A stretch of DNA of 64,000 bases from the NCBI RefSeq assembly GCF_901000735.1, contig NC_081542.1:34989859-35053858 (forward strand), read 5' to 3'. The translations under genes and the position numbers were made by a program. The notes beneath the pieces are model-generated. The model was not told the origin of the DNA, ran no database searches, and saw nothing but the letters and a program-made list of their open reading frames with translations. Every line of letters begins with the position of its first letter. Within the stretch, counting starts at the first letter, position 1. Shown here one piece after another: positions 24,754 to 37,200 of the stretch. This stretch comes from Corylus avellana. Its lineage: Eukaryota > Streptophyta > Magnoliopsida > Fagales > Betulaceae.

Positions 24754-25329
24754 TGTTAGATCATGGATCAGCTATGTTGGACCCGATAAAATGATCTATC
24801 GGCCCATCACTAAAACTCGGTCATTTTTTACTGTTCACCAAACTTATGCTTGGTAAGTTTATACCTATCTGAGCTTGGTTCACACAACACTCGGTTCAAA
24901 GGCCCAGTTAGCCAAGTCTTAAGTAAACTACCGAGGGTTACTCTCGGGATACAAGATATACTTGCATGATATTTCATTTGTCATTTTTCAATATATTATT
25001 TGACACGTGGATCCTCGGTAAGTCCACAGTGTTAGGTAAACAGGTACAACCCGATGCCTATAAAATGAGAGTCTTATCTCACATTTTGGTAACTTTTTTT
25101 TTTTCTCCTTAACTGAATATCCTCTATTTCCTTTATCTTATTGATCATCTTCAAAGTTATATTTCTCTTAAAACACTATGACTAATTTAGGCATCGAAGT
25201 TATCCTCCACCGAACAACACCGGCAACTTTGATCCTTTTTCTTTACTATTTCATAATTAGGTGATTCCTCAGGCACCAGGCCATTCATAGGGCCCATCAC
25301 ATGTCATCATTCGAAAAACTGTCCAAACA
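24754..25329 (+). mobile_element. Solo LTR, 576 bp, present only in copy B
   Basis: The insert begins TGTTAGATCATGG and ends GTCCAAACA, flanked by the 5-bp duplication CTTTT (24749-24753 and 25330-25334). Copy A carries the empty site with a single CTTTT (about 18689-18693). A TATA-like CTATAAAATG lies near 25058-25067, where an LTR promoter is expected, which gives a plus orientation. No coding region is inside, so this is a solo LTR left by recombination between the two LTRs of an element. Confidence 0.9.
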
Positions 25330-25707
25330 CTTTTAATTGCCAAATGTATTTGACACAAGTAATTTTTGTTTAATTATTTTTAAAAGATAATATTGGAGAC
25401 TTGAATTGCATGTTTAAATGGGTAAAAACTCATCTATTACCGATTTCCTTTGAACCTGTCCTTTCAAGTGAGACAATATTTAATTGAGATAGTTCACTAT
25501 CATTTTGGTTTCTATAACAGTTTAAGGATTAAATCTTTTTTTTTCTTCTTCAAAAATAGTAATTTCAATTTCTTTCATTTGCGTCAAGTAAAATACTAAA
25601 TTTCACAAAAAAAATTGAGTACGCAAGAGTTTTGATTGTACTGTGTCATCGATCTTGTTAATTTTTTATTTTTTTTTATTATTATAAGTATGTTTGGATA
25701 GTTTCCT

Positions 25708-25714
<7 letters not shown>

Positions 25715-25747
<33 letters not shown>

Positions 25748-25955
25748 GCTAGTTATAATGTGCTTGGAATTAGGTTTATATTTTTATGTGTTGGTTTTAC
25801 ATTAATCCGGCCAGATTATGCATGTAAATTTTTTTTTTTTTTTTTTCATTAAAACAAACAATTAAACTGAATTTATTTTATGTCGGGTTCCATATATATA
25901 CAACAAATGCATTTAAATTTGGCTCATGTATATGTCATATATATATATATATACA
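25715..25955. repeat. AT-microsatellite-bounded indel between the copies
   Basis: Copy B has about 230 bp between two (AT)n tracts ('aatgctagttataatgtgct...catgtatatgtc') that copy A lacks, having a single short (AT)n at about 19095-19110. A deletion in A by recombination between AT tracts is the simplest reading. Confidence 0.7.
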
Positions 25956-26132
25956 ACCCGGATGGGTCAAAGGGGCGGGAGTACAAGTCAACCTAAACCA
26001 GTGCACATTGACACAGATTCACCGATAGATTATGTTCAATTTGGACGAGTTACTTGAACTGGGAACGTGAGTCTTGTTCCTAGCATATGCATGTTCATTC
26101 AACAAATTATAAATTTGTTTTCTAAATTAAAA

Positions 26133-26173
<41 letters not shown>

Positions 26174-26363
26174 TTGTTTTTCTTAACATGCAGATTAATT
26201 TTTTTTTTTAGAATTTAGAATGATATTTTTGTGTTATTGCAAAATCAATAAGGTCAATTTTATCTTTTTCCTAGTATTGAAGAACATTATCTCAATTAAA
26301 ATTTAGAAAGACATTATCAAAGCTTACGTGAACTTTTCCCATATATAAAAACGACTCCATGCC

Positions 26364-26690
26364 CTTAATGGAACCAACCTAATCAACTCCACAAATCCTC
26401 ACATGGCAACATCTATATTCTCCACAAGGCAAGTGCATGACCTGCAAGACCACAATCCTCCGAGGAATCTCAAGCAACGGCTACATCCAAAATAAGGCAA
26501 ATGAAATCCTACAATTATAACAAACCAAATCAGCCCAATGGCTAGTGTTCAACAAGAAAGGAAAACTAAGAAATTTGTCATTCATTTTGTAAAATACTTT
26601 CCTTTGTAAATCTCTCAAAGTATGTGTATAAATAGAATGCATCAATGGAAAATACAAGACAGCAATCACACATAAATATCAAATTCTAAA
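26364..26690. mobile_element. 327-bp insertion present only in copy B
   Basis: Copy A reads straight through at 'gactccatgcctcaag' (about 19505-19520). Copy B has 327 bp inserted with GCC on both sides. The inserted DNA has a TATA-like TGTATAAATAG near 26623-26634 and resembles an LTR end, but it lacks TG...CA termini and a 5-bp duplication, so its class is open. Confidence 0.6.
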
Positions 26691-27675
26691 GCCTCAAGTC
26701 TTCACGCGGATTGCCTTTTAAATTCCACCAGAGTCCCATGATGTCAATAATTTACAACTGATATCCAATAAAGCATACATTAGGATGACTTGATGTCGGT
26801 TTAAGGGTAATTTTTTTACTGATTAAGAACAATCCATCCACCCATTTTCATTCGCATACATAAACAGTTTTTGACTCAGAATAAAACCAAAACAAAATGA
26901 TAAGACCATTGAAAAATAGATATAAGATGTCACATTCGGTATAATATTGGTCGGTCCACTTTAACCTTTAAAGTTTGAGTGAATGCAAAGCATGATGGAC
27001 CCTGATGAAATAAAGATAGGAAAGATTGTAAGAACCTTCTTGGTCGGTGCACTAGGCGTGTAAAATACGAGTAATGTTTTAATTAAGTTCTCTTAGAGTC
27101 TTTTTAAAGTCCTCCCAAATACGATGTAGTTTTTAAAATTTGTTTTTCTTAAAAGATTTTTTTTTTTTTTTAAAAAAAAAAATTATTTTGAAATTAGGAA
27201 TTTATAATGTTATTTGTCTTATTGCAAAATTTATAGTCTTTTGTTTTTTTGCTAGTCTCGAGAGACATTGACAATTTTTTATTAGTTTAAAAAGAACATA
27301 TAGTCTCAATTAAAATTTTAAAAAATCATTATCAAAGGTTACTCAAGAGACATTAACAATTTTTTTAATAGTTTTTTCAAAAAAAACATTGTCTCAATTA
27401 AAAATTAAAAAAATCATTATCAAAGGTTACGTGAACCTTTGATAAGAAAAAATTACTATCAAAGATTACGTGAACGTTTCTACTTAAGAACACATTCGGC
27501 TACTTGGCCGATTGATATGGGACTAATCACATTTTTTTTTTCTTTTCACAACACTGACCGAGAAAGTAGAAAATGAGAAAAACAACACTAAAATAAGAAA
27601 GAGAGGTTCAAAAGCGAGACCCACTAATGTGATCTAGAGGGTAACTTTATTTGAGTCATTTGAAAGAAACATGCA

Positions 27676-27885
27676 TTATTGAGCAATTCTTGCTGATTGA
27701 ATTGCTCTCATTGTTAGTGCCATCTCACTTTCCAACTCAAAAAGAAGAGCAACTTTAGGCTTTGCAATTAAGAGCGGTAATCTTTTATGGTCAAGATTAT
27801 CAACAAGAGTTAGTAATCCTTTACATCCAGTTTGAGACGTCAGAGCTAATTGCTCCTCCGGCACTATTTGAAGCTGCTTCCACAT
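27676..27885 (-). CDS. Unrecognised short open frame, shortened form (copy B)
   Basis: Counterpart of the open frame at 20455-20709. It encodes 69 residues starting MWKQLQIVPEEQLALTSQ and stops earlier because of a TAA. The disruption in one copy argues against a conserved protein. Confidence 0.25.
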   Translation of the reverse strand: MWKQLQIVPEEQLALTSQTGCKGLLTLVDNLDHKRLPLLIAKPKVALLFELESEMALTMRAIQSARIAQ

Positions 27886-28285
27886 TCTTGATCCTACAAC
27901 GCACTTTTGCGATTTCCTTTTTCAATAGAATTTGTATGCTCATCTCAAAGTATCTTTCTTTGGCAAAACAAAAACAAGCAGCCAAGCTAGAGGTTAGGGT
28001 TTCTATTCGGTGATAATTCTTTTTTTTAAAGAAAAAAAACAAAAGGTGTATCATTGTTTGTTTTTTAATTAGGTTTTAACGTTACAATGACTCCGTCTCC
28101 AGAAAAAAGTGAGAAAAATATAGCACCGTGGGAGAAATTGAGAAAAGTTGAAATGAATAGTAATTTTTATTAGAACTGTTCTGTACAAATAGATTTAAAA
28201 TGTCATACATAAGCTGTACATACAACATGTTAACCACACGGATGAAGAGTTTCTTCCTTTTTCAGTTCAATCGAACGCCACCAAT

Positions 28286-31200
28286 TTAGGCATCAACCGA
28301 CACACTTACGGCATTCAGCTCAACATGCTGCTTGCCCTCATTTTGAGGGTGAAGAGTAATGGTAGCACAAGCCTCAGCCCGTGGAGAAAGTTTGTCTCCC
28401 ACATGAGAAACAGATATGGAGCTCACCAAGGGCTTTGTATCTCCCTCATCATCTTGGTCTTCTGTGATGATTTCCCATTCTTCTTTAAGGGATGTTACTT
28501 GTAAGCCTTTCTCTCTGTGCCTTTCCATTTCAAATGCAGTGGGTAAAATCACATAATCGTTTAGAGGGTTGTAGTATGGGTCTGAGTCTGCCTTCAGCCA
28601 GTGCTTCAGAATCCGAAACACATGGTGGTCGCACAGAATCCCTCGGTGCTCGCCAGGGACTCCGACCCTTGCTTCTGCATTCAGCCCATCTGCCTGAAGG
28701 AGAAGGAAAAGGAAAAGCACCTTACAGAGATTATCTCACAATGATCAGGAGAAAGCAGCCATACTCATTTCATGAGAAATACAAGAAAAAATGCAGTCTC
28801 CACAAATATCATAAATGTGATACTTGAACGAGTACAAAAATCAACCATTAAAGCTGTGTTGAAGAGGTCACCCATATCATCAATTGATAACAGATTGAAG
28901 AGAAAATCTGGCATACCTTGGCTGACTCAGTCGGAACTGTCCCATCACCATCAACACATACATACGTAGGCTGCAAATATGCAAACACAAGTTAGCTTTC
29001 TTAAACAAATAGCCAACTATAGCAAGAAAAATGAAATCATATTAATTAATCCCATATTTGATCCAAATGAAACAGGTATCTAATATACCAAAACAGGGTG
29101 AACCACAGAAAACTTGAATAATAATTTTTGTAACTAGGAGGTACAATGGCATCACAATGAGAACATTCTGCAGTAGATAATGACCTGGAAAAATGGTAGT
29201 TGCTGCAAATCTGTAACTGGAGCTTCCGCACTTCCATAGCTGCATTGAAAAATAGATTTTGTAATAAAAAAAAAAAACCCAACTTACTAGCAAAAGGAAA
29301 TAGCTGCATAATGGATGTTATAAGCTTCAATTCCACAATAAATCAAACAACAGCTGTAGTTTCTAAGTGGCAAAAATAGTAAGACTTCATCTCAAGGTTA
29401 ATGAATATATTACCAGACACTATGGGGTGTCTCAAGATTGATCGCGTATATATTGTAGAATTTAACTTTAGAAGGAACTCTAGCACACGATAAAATGTCA
29501 CGTGTTTCATTAGCCCATTTCAAGATCTCCAAGTTGAATGGTAGGGCAATAATTCCACCATCATAATTGACCTGGCATTGAAATACACATAAAGTCCAGT
29601 AAGCCACATCAGTTCTCTTCATCTAGAATCAGCATAAGGCTAAATAAGAATAATATGAAGAAAAAAAGTTATCAATACTGTGCAGCAAGCATTTCTAGAA
29701 CATGATGGATAACATGAAGCTCTAATCTTCTTCTCTTTTTTTTCCCAGGAAAAAGACACAAACAACCCATCTATATCCAAGGAAAGAAAGCACATAGTGG
29801 CAACCAAATCTTCAAGTTCAATTCTTAATCAGAAGAAAAACCTGAAAAATTAAGTGTTCAATCATTTGTTGACATTAACAGAAAATACAGTGTTTATGAG
29901 ACAACTGAAAATTCTCAAACATTCATGATCTTTCTACACCACTCTGCACTAGGGTCATTCCCTAGTACCTCTCTAACATTCATGATTTTCCTTAGAACTC
30001 CATTATGTCATACCTTATTGCCATATATTTTTGCATAGCCGGGCCAAGCCCGGGTAAAGGACAAGGGTTGCAATAGGTTGACAGCCACCATAAGGATATC
30101 TCACATGTTATGAATATGGATCCCACAGAATGTAAGAACTAGAAAACTGAATATTAAAATTTTGAAGATTATAAAATTGCTCCAAAATCCAAACATAATG
30201 ACACCATTTCACTTTCAACAAAACGTTGAGAAAGTACAACAATCTTGCTCAAATGTTTTCCAAAAATTAGTGATCTGCACTTGACACAACAAGAGTTAAT
30301 AATAGCTTACCGTGTTAGCTGAAAGAGCTTCCTTAAAAATTTCTATACTTTCAGCTGGAGGGTAAGACTCTAGAATAATATGAGAGTTCCCATCTTTGTC
30401 TAGCTTTTCTCTCCAGATCTCTAGAAGAGGAATGTGTTGCCATTGAAAATTCAAACAACCCATCAATTCATATATTGATGGACATTCAATCAGCTGAAAA
30501 AATTGCAACATGTTAATAAAAAGTCATCTCTAAAAGAGTGCAACTACTGAATTCAAGATTCAAGAATCAGCAAAACTAAAAGATAAATATTGCCAGAGGC
30601 TTAAATGTTCAGACAAATGTTAATATATAATGCTCATGTCAAAAGAAAATGAACAGCAATAACCAAAACCTCAACAATTTATATCCCTGCAGGCCCACGC
30701 ATAATAGAGTGAATGGCACAGTAGGTGACCGAAAGCAAAGGGTGTGAAAGAACAGATTCCTGAGTCAGGGTCCATAGGCACAGAGTTATAAACAAATACT
30801 CCCTCCATCACAAATTGTTATCTTTGAATTTGAAAAATAAAAAAAAAAAAAAAAGAGAGTGAGGTTAGAGTGTTTGTTTCAAAACCACACTCTCTAGCTT
30901 AAACTCATGCAAAAGCGAGGAGCAAAGGGCATTGAATTTTCAAATAAGTCAGAGGGCATCTTAGGAAAGTTGTTGTAAATGTACTCCAAAGTGGATATAT
31001 TTTACGATATCCTGAAATGGAATATACTGGAGAAACAATATGGGATGGAGGGAGCCGAAAGCATATACCCTAACCAATGTCATCTAGCAGTAATTGCCAT
31101 GCTAGAAGATAAAAAAAAGTGCATATACCGCTCTCGCATAATACGAATAAGCAAATTTATTAAAAAGTGCAAAGGCACAACTTAAGTACACAAGAAGAAT

Positions 31201-34200
31201 ACAAGAGAGGAACTTAACTAGAAGCACAAAATAAAAAATAAAAAAATAAATTTTAAAATCATGAAAGCTCGAAATATTAAAATCAATGGTGGTAGCCTAA
31301 TGAAAAGAGTCTTAAGAAATAAAGCATTTAATTCCACCAATGTCCTCTCATGGTCCTCAAAGCTTCGATCCTTTCTTTACTTCTAAAGACACCACACAAG
31401 GCAGGATAGTATCATCTTCCAAACTACATCAAGCTGAAACCTACCACCTAGCTCTCTCTAGCAAGCAAAGAGATCTACCAAGCAACTAGGCATAACACAA
31501 GCCAGCCCTACACTATTGAAGATAGTATTCCAAAGGGCACCGGCAATCTCACAATGGAATAGAAGATGATCCACTAACTCCCCAATCTTCCTACACGTGC
31601 AGTACCACTCAACCACAATATGTTGTTTCTTAGATTGTTCATAGTGAGGATCTTCCCTAATGAGGTCAACCAAGCAAATAACGTCACTCTCAGGGGAACC
31701 TTATTCCACCAAATACTCCTCCAAGGGGAAGGGGTACTATCATGGGGAGTAAGAACATTGTAGTATGATCTAATATCAAACCTCCTTTCTTAAAAGGTAC
31801 CCAGCAAAGCTTGTTTTCACCAACCCTCTTTAGATTGTCCATAAGACAATAAGTTGTTGCACTAGCTAAGATGTAATCACATCGGTGTATTAGAGCAAAA
31901 ATTTAGCTGAACCTCTCTTCTTGGGCATAACTGTAAGTACCCAAATGCCAAAGCCATTCATACATATTAAATTAAATTCCAGCTGCACCAATGTCATACT
32001 GAGGTGAAAAAAGAACAAAGGAAAAAGATACCAATAAAAAGATTCAGATAGAGAGGCGGATGATTTAGTGATTCTAGGCAGAATATTGAACAGTAAGATA
32101 AAGTGATCGAGGTAAAATCTGATACAGAGTCATAAACCTATATATCCCAGTGGTACAAACAATAACGGGAAGCCCCAACAGACATGTAACTAGAAATGCC
32201 AAGAGAAATGAACTCATACCAGCTGGTGCATGCTCCATTTTGATATAAAAAAATTCTGTTCCCACCCTTCCACAAATGACATTCCATTCAAAAAGGTAGA
32301 TGTAACATATCCAGGTGCACCTGTGGGACAATTTGACACAATGCCTCAGTGGAATTACAACTTCACCAGCACAAAAGTTCTAAAACCAAAGTCAACTTCC
32401 AAGTCAATTCCATCTCAGCAATTAAAGATGCAGAGATAAAAATTAAAACCAACGCATTATATTCAAACTACCATAAGTTTTTACAAGTTAACCTAGACTT
32501 TCAAATTGATTGAAGATTTTAAAAGTTCAAACCATGGCAATAATTTTACAATTGGGTAATATCAACATCTGAGAATTAGTGAAAAAAGCAGTTCAGCTAA
32601 TGTTCCTACAAAAGACATCAAGGTGATCCTACAATGTCATCGATTACTCACATAGCTACTGATGGTATGTACAATATGTTTAAGAATAGTTTGGATATCA
32701 GAATATACAAATCAGTAACCAACAACATGTTCCAAGACATCTTATTTAAAACTACCAAATGCAAGTTCAGTAGGACAAGCATGACTGCTTATGGCATTAT
32801 ATACCTTCAGGTATTCAGCCTTCTATTTTCCTCTTCGGATTACATGCCACATTTGAACTTTGGGCAATAAATGGACAAGAAAGTGTGGAGGGAAGTCATG
32901 CCATAAAAAGAAAAAAATATTGCATGTTGCAAAGTTATGAATTTTGTTAAATTCAATAAAAGAAGGTTCCTCATTTCTACATTTTGTACCAAGGAGGGCT
33001 GCTATTATTATGGTCTGCTGTGTTCAATTTACATATGATCACTTACCCTGAAATGGTGTGGCAATTGCAATCCAATTCTTCACATATTTCTCAAAAATCT
33101 GCAAAACAACATGCATAAAGTTGTAGGATTTAGCTAGCAGGAGAACTGAAGCACTAGCTAAGAAAGAAATAACCAAAAACCCATGGAAAGGGAGATAGGA
33201 GATGGAAAATGAGAAAAGGAATAAGAATAAGTCAAGAAACAAGAAAATATTGATTCTTACATCACTATGCAGGCACATAAAACATTTCACCAGAAGGCCC
33301 CCCATAGAATGACTAATGATGGTTATCTTTTTCCCTCCAGAAGCATTATATGCCAACTCTAGTTGTGCAGCTAGCCGCTCTAATGTTTGTGGCAACCTAA
33401 AAGAAAATCAAAGCATAAACATGTTGAAGACATTAGCTTGAGAATAGACAAAGATCTTCATGCATCAGGAAGCCAACATCCATTCAACGGAGTTTATTCT
33501 ATAAACAGATTTCACGCTTTTCTTATAAAAGAAAACGTATTGAATTTTTCAGTCCACCTCAATTCACCTATTTGTATGCTTTCTTCGCAAAAGAATATAC
33601 TACTTAAAAAATTCCTGATGCCACTTGGCAAAATAGCTTTTGGGGTCCAAACTAAAGGGATAAAAGAAAAGGCTGTATTACAACCATGCATTTATGAGAT
33701 CAGAAAAAATTTAGAAGAGAATTCCATATCAAAAGGCATACCGTAAAAATAAAAATAAAAAACTAGAAGCCAGTTTTGATCTATAATTACCACAATATCA
33801 AGATTTTATCTTTCTTCAGAACCAAAGATGAAAACCCAGCATCATAAAGAAAAAAGAAGTTGAAATACTACCAGGATGCTTTATAACGAATCAATAGATC
33901 ATTGAGCTAAATGCATGACCAAAATCAATTTATTCCCATTTTACATTTCATTTTTCTCATTGGTAGAATTCTCCATCATGTTTGTATATAAGAAAGGGTT
34001 GGGGGGCATGAGGCCACAGTGCAACATATCTAAAAACTTTTTTCATTATAACAACTTTGGCATTACACATAAATGTGGTTCATATGTGCTATTATTGTCT
34101 TTCCATATCATGCCTTTTAACTTTTTCTTTCTTTTAATTATAACATAACGAGATTATAAAAATTGAAATTGTTTGAAAAGGATTGATCATTAGAGTACAC

Positions 34201-37200
34201 ATCTTGTGCAAGGGCGGAAATAATCCATCAGATATCTATGGAGTATCATTTTTAAAAGAGTCCTTTGATTTTGGGCAAAGGATGCCAAATTTATATGGTT
34301 TTGCTTCCACGAAGGATGTGGCTCACTTAGAGCTTTCAGAGCAGCTCATGATTATGAGATAGATGTCTTTGTCTTGTTCTTCAGGGTGTTGTATTTAGTT
34401 AGCATGAGATGGGATGGCAAAGACAAGCTTTGGCGGGCCCCTCCAAAAGAGGGTTGTTTGACGTTAGATCCTTCTACAATATCCTGATTTGTAATGATGG
34501 CTTTCTTTTTCCTTGAAAGAGTGTTTGGCGGACTAAGATTCCCATGAGGGTGGCTTGTTTGCTTGGTCAGTGGCCCTAAGAAAGATCTTTATCATAGACA
34601 ATCTTAGGAAACATGTCATTATGGCTACTAGGTGTTGTATGTGTAAAAAGAGTGAAGAGTGTGAACCATCTTCTTCTCCATTGTGAGATTGCTTGTACCT
34701 TATGTAATGTTTTTTTTAAGGCGCTTTAGGCTGTCTTAGGTTATGCTTAGACGAGTAGTGGACTTGAATGCTTGTTGGTCGACTGCTTGCAGCACTAAGA
34801 ATGTTGTTGTGCCTTCATGCTTTTCTCGTGTCTATGGAGGGAAAAGAATGACAGAAGTTTTGAGGACTATGAGAGGATATTAAAGGAGCCAAAGACTTTT
34901 TTCTTCAATACTCTGTATCTTTCGGCAATTGCATTTATTTCTCCTTTGGTGCTTGGTTATCATGATTTTTTTTTTTTTTTTCTTTTTCTTTTAGAAAAGA
35001 GTTTCTCTTGTACACTTCACAATTACATGGGAGGATGTCTTATGCTTTTAATGATATTTTGGTCAATTATAGAAAAAATAAAAAAATAAAAGGCCTCTGA
35101 AGAAGAACAAAGCATAATTGTCCAACTCCACATTCTGACAAAGGTCGTGTTAATTCTATGCAAGAACTACTCTATAACATAGGCCTTGTCTATACAAGGA
35201 ATGGAGAACATTTTTTTTTTTTTTTTTTGATAGATAATCAAAGAAGTTTTATAAGAGTCGAATGCGCCCCTAAGCATACAGGAAGTATAAAAAAATGACA
35301 CAAAAAGCGAACATACAAAAGCTTAGGAATATTATTGCCATTAGAACTAAACTCATTTGTAACATAACCTTTAAATAATATGGTCGTGATCTGTCATTAG
35401 GTGTGGCTATCTCCACCATAGAAAGATGAAAGAAAAAAGGAAAGAAATAGCAAATCTGCTAACAAATACTAGAAAAAAGGGTTTCTACATATCATTTCTT
35501 TTTTTTTTTTTTTAATGTCGGGGAACCTCTCCAAGGCAAGGTCATTCGGACCCACCCTTGCAGAGTAAACCCTGGTCTCGTGCACCGCAATCTCGAAAGT
35601 TTTCCTACACAGAACTGGTTAAATCGCTGGCTTTACACCAGGGGGTGTGACCCCAAAGGATTGTTTGCACCCATGAGGTGTTGAACCTTGGATCTTGAAG
35701 GGATGATACCTCACGACTAAGGCCTCCACCACTTGGACCAACCCCTTGGGGTTTCTACATATCATATTTATCATGTGCAAAACAGCGATTTTTATCAGTT
35801 ATAGCAAAGGAAAACAAAGAAACTTCATAAAAGTCCAAATATAAAGAAATAGGTATGCCTACATCCTTTCGGCTATGGATAAATAAAGGATCTAATTGAT
35901 AGAATAAGCACCATAAGGCAATAATAAATATAGAAGTTTCAATCAATAAGAAAGGGATCATCAAAACACCAAACCATCCAATGTAAAGACGGTTTTTGGT
36001 GCTAGTTATCTAGTTACAGAAGCGACCTCTTAGGCTTTTGCTTTCGCGTCTCTCTAAAATTGCACTCATGGTAAAATACCAAACGATGTTAACTGTAAAT
36101 GAGAAAATTGGTTACGAAGAAAAATGAGAAGATTGGTTACGAAGAAAAAGGAAAACAAATTCGTATTCACATATATGAGAATTATATAGGAGTAACAACA
36201 ATCTTGGATTAATTTTTGAAAAAAAAAAAATTAATTAATTAATAATAGATTTGTTTGGAATAATAAGAATATTACAATCAGAATGCTCATGAAGAAAGAA
36301 CCGCAATAAGTGCAGAGGAGGCATCTTTCATCCGGTAAGCAAAGGGGATGAACCAAGATTTCCAAATGGATGGGGTAAGGTATTAGTACATCTGCCACAT
36401 AATTTAAATGCGGGAATTGTCCTCTAAAAATGAAATATTGAATGAATGGATCTTAAATTGTAAGATCTTACTATTTGTGCCCTTTCTAAAACATATATTA
36501 ATCATAGAGAAAATGGAATTTCCTCAATAACTGTAAATCCTTCTTATATAATTTGAGAATACAAATTATTGTGCTATATGACTTAGACCTATTCTAAACA
36601 AGTTGAGGCCTTTTGAATTGTTTGTTGACACTAACTGGAATTATTTCAATATTGGACCCTTGAACATATAATAGTTCCAAATCGAATCTCTTTAGAAAGA
36701 TCTTTTGTATGATGGTAGCCTGCTCTTGTTCCCTTACAGAATTTTTGTTATTTAATTAGCCATACACTTCACATATTTCTCACAATTCTCATGGCCTCAT
36801 TAAATTATACACATCTTGGATAAGAATCACCAACACACTAGAACACCCTTCTTGAAAACCCAAAGACAGTACTAACATATGTGACTAGCTATTGCCGTCA
36901 ATATTGAAGAATTTGGGATCATATAATTCAAGTTCTCCTCCAGAAAGTCACTCATAACCCTTATCCTATCTTGGAAGAATCAGCACAATATTTTTCTAAT
37001 TTAATGAATTGACTTAAAATAACACTTCATCTTCATAGGTCCTCATGATGGGTGAAAACGAAAGATGGTGAATTTCATCTTTACAAGTAAAGGAAATAAA
37101 GTTATCCTTCCCTCCTGTGACTTGCGAGGTAGACCACTAGTTGGCAGAACTAATCAACTTCATTAAACATCTATTATTATGACTGAATGCAGAAGTTCAT

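Larger units (their letters stand above)
23273..30349 (+). repeat. Duplicated segment, right copy (B), starts at assembly gap
   Basis: Copy B matches 17210-23172. It is about 1.1 kb longer, almost fully explained by a 576-bp solo LTR (24754-25329), an AT-rich indel near 25715-25955 and a 327-bp insertion or deletion at 26364-26690. It continues without a break into the rest of LCAT4. Confidence 0.95.

Noticed and set aside
35496..35748. A tRNA gene on the minus strand
   Set aside because: Only the head is tRNA-like; the 253-bp length, A tail and 17-bp target duplication show a SINE.
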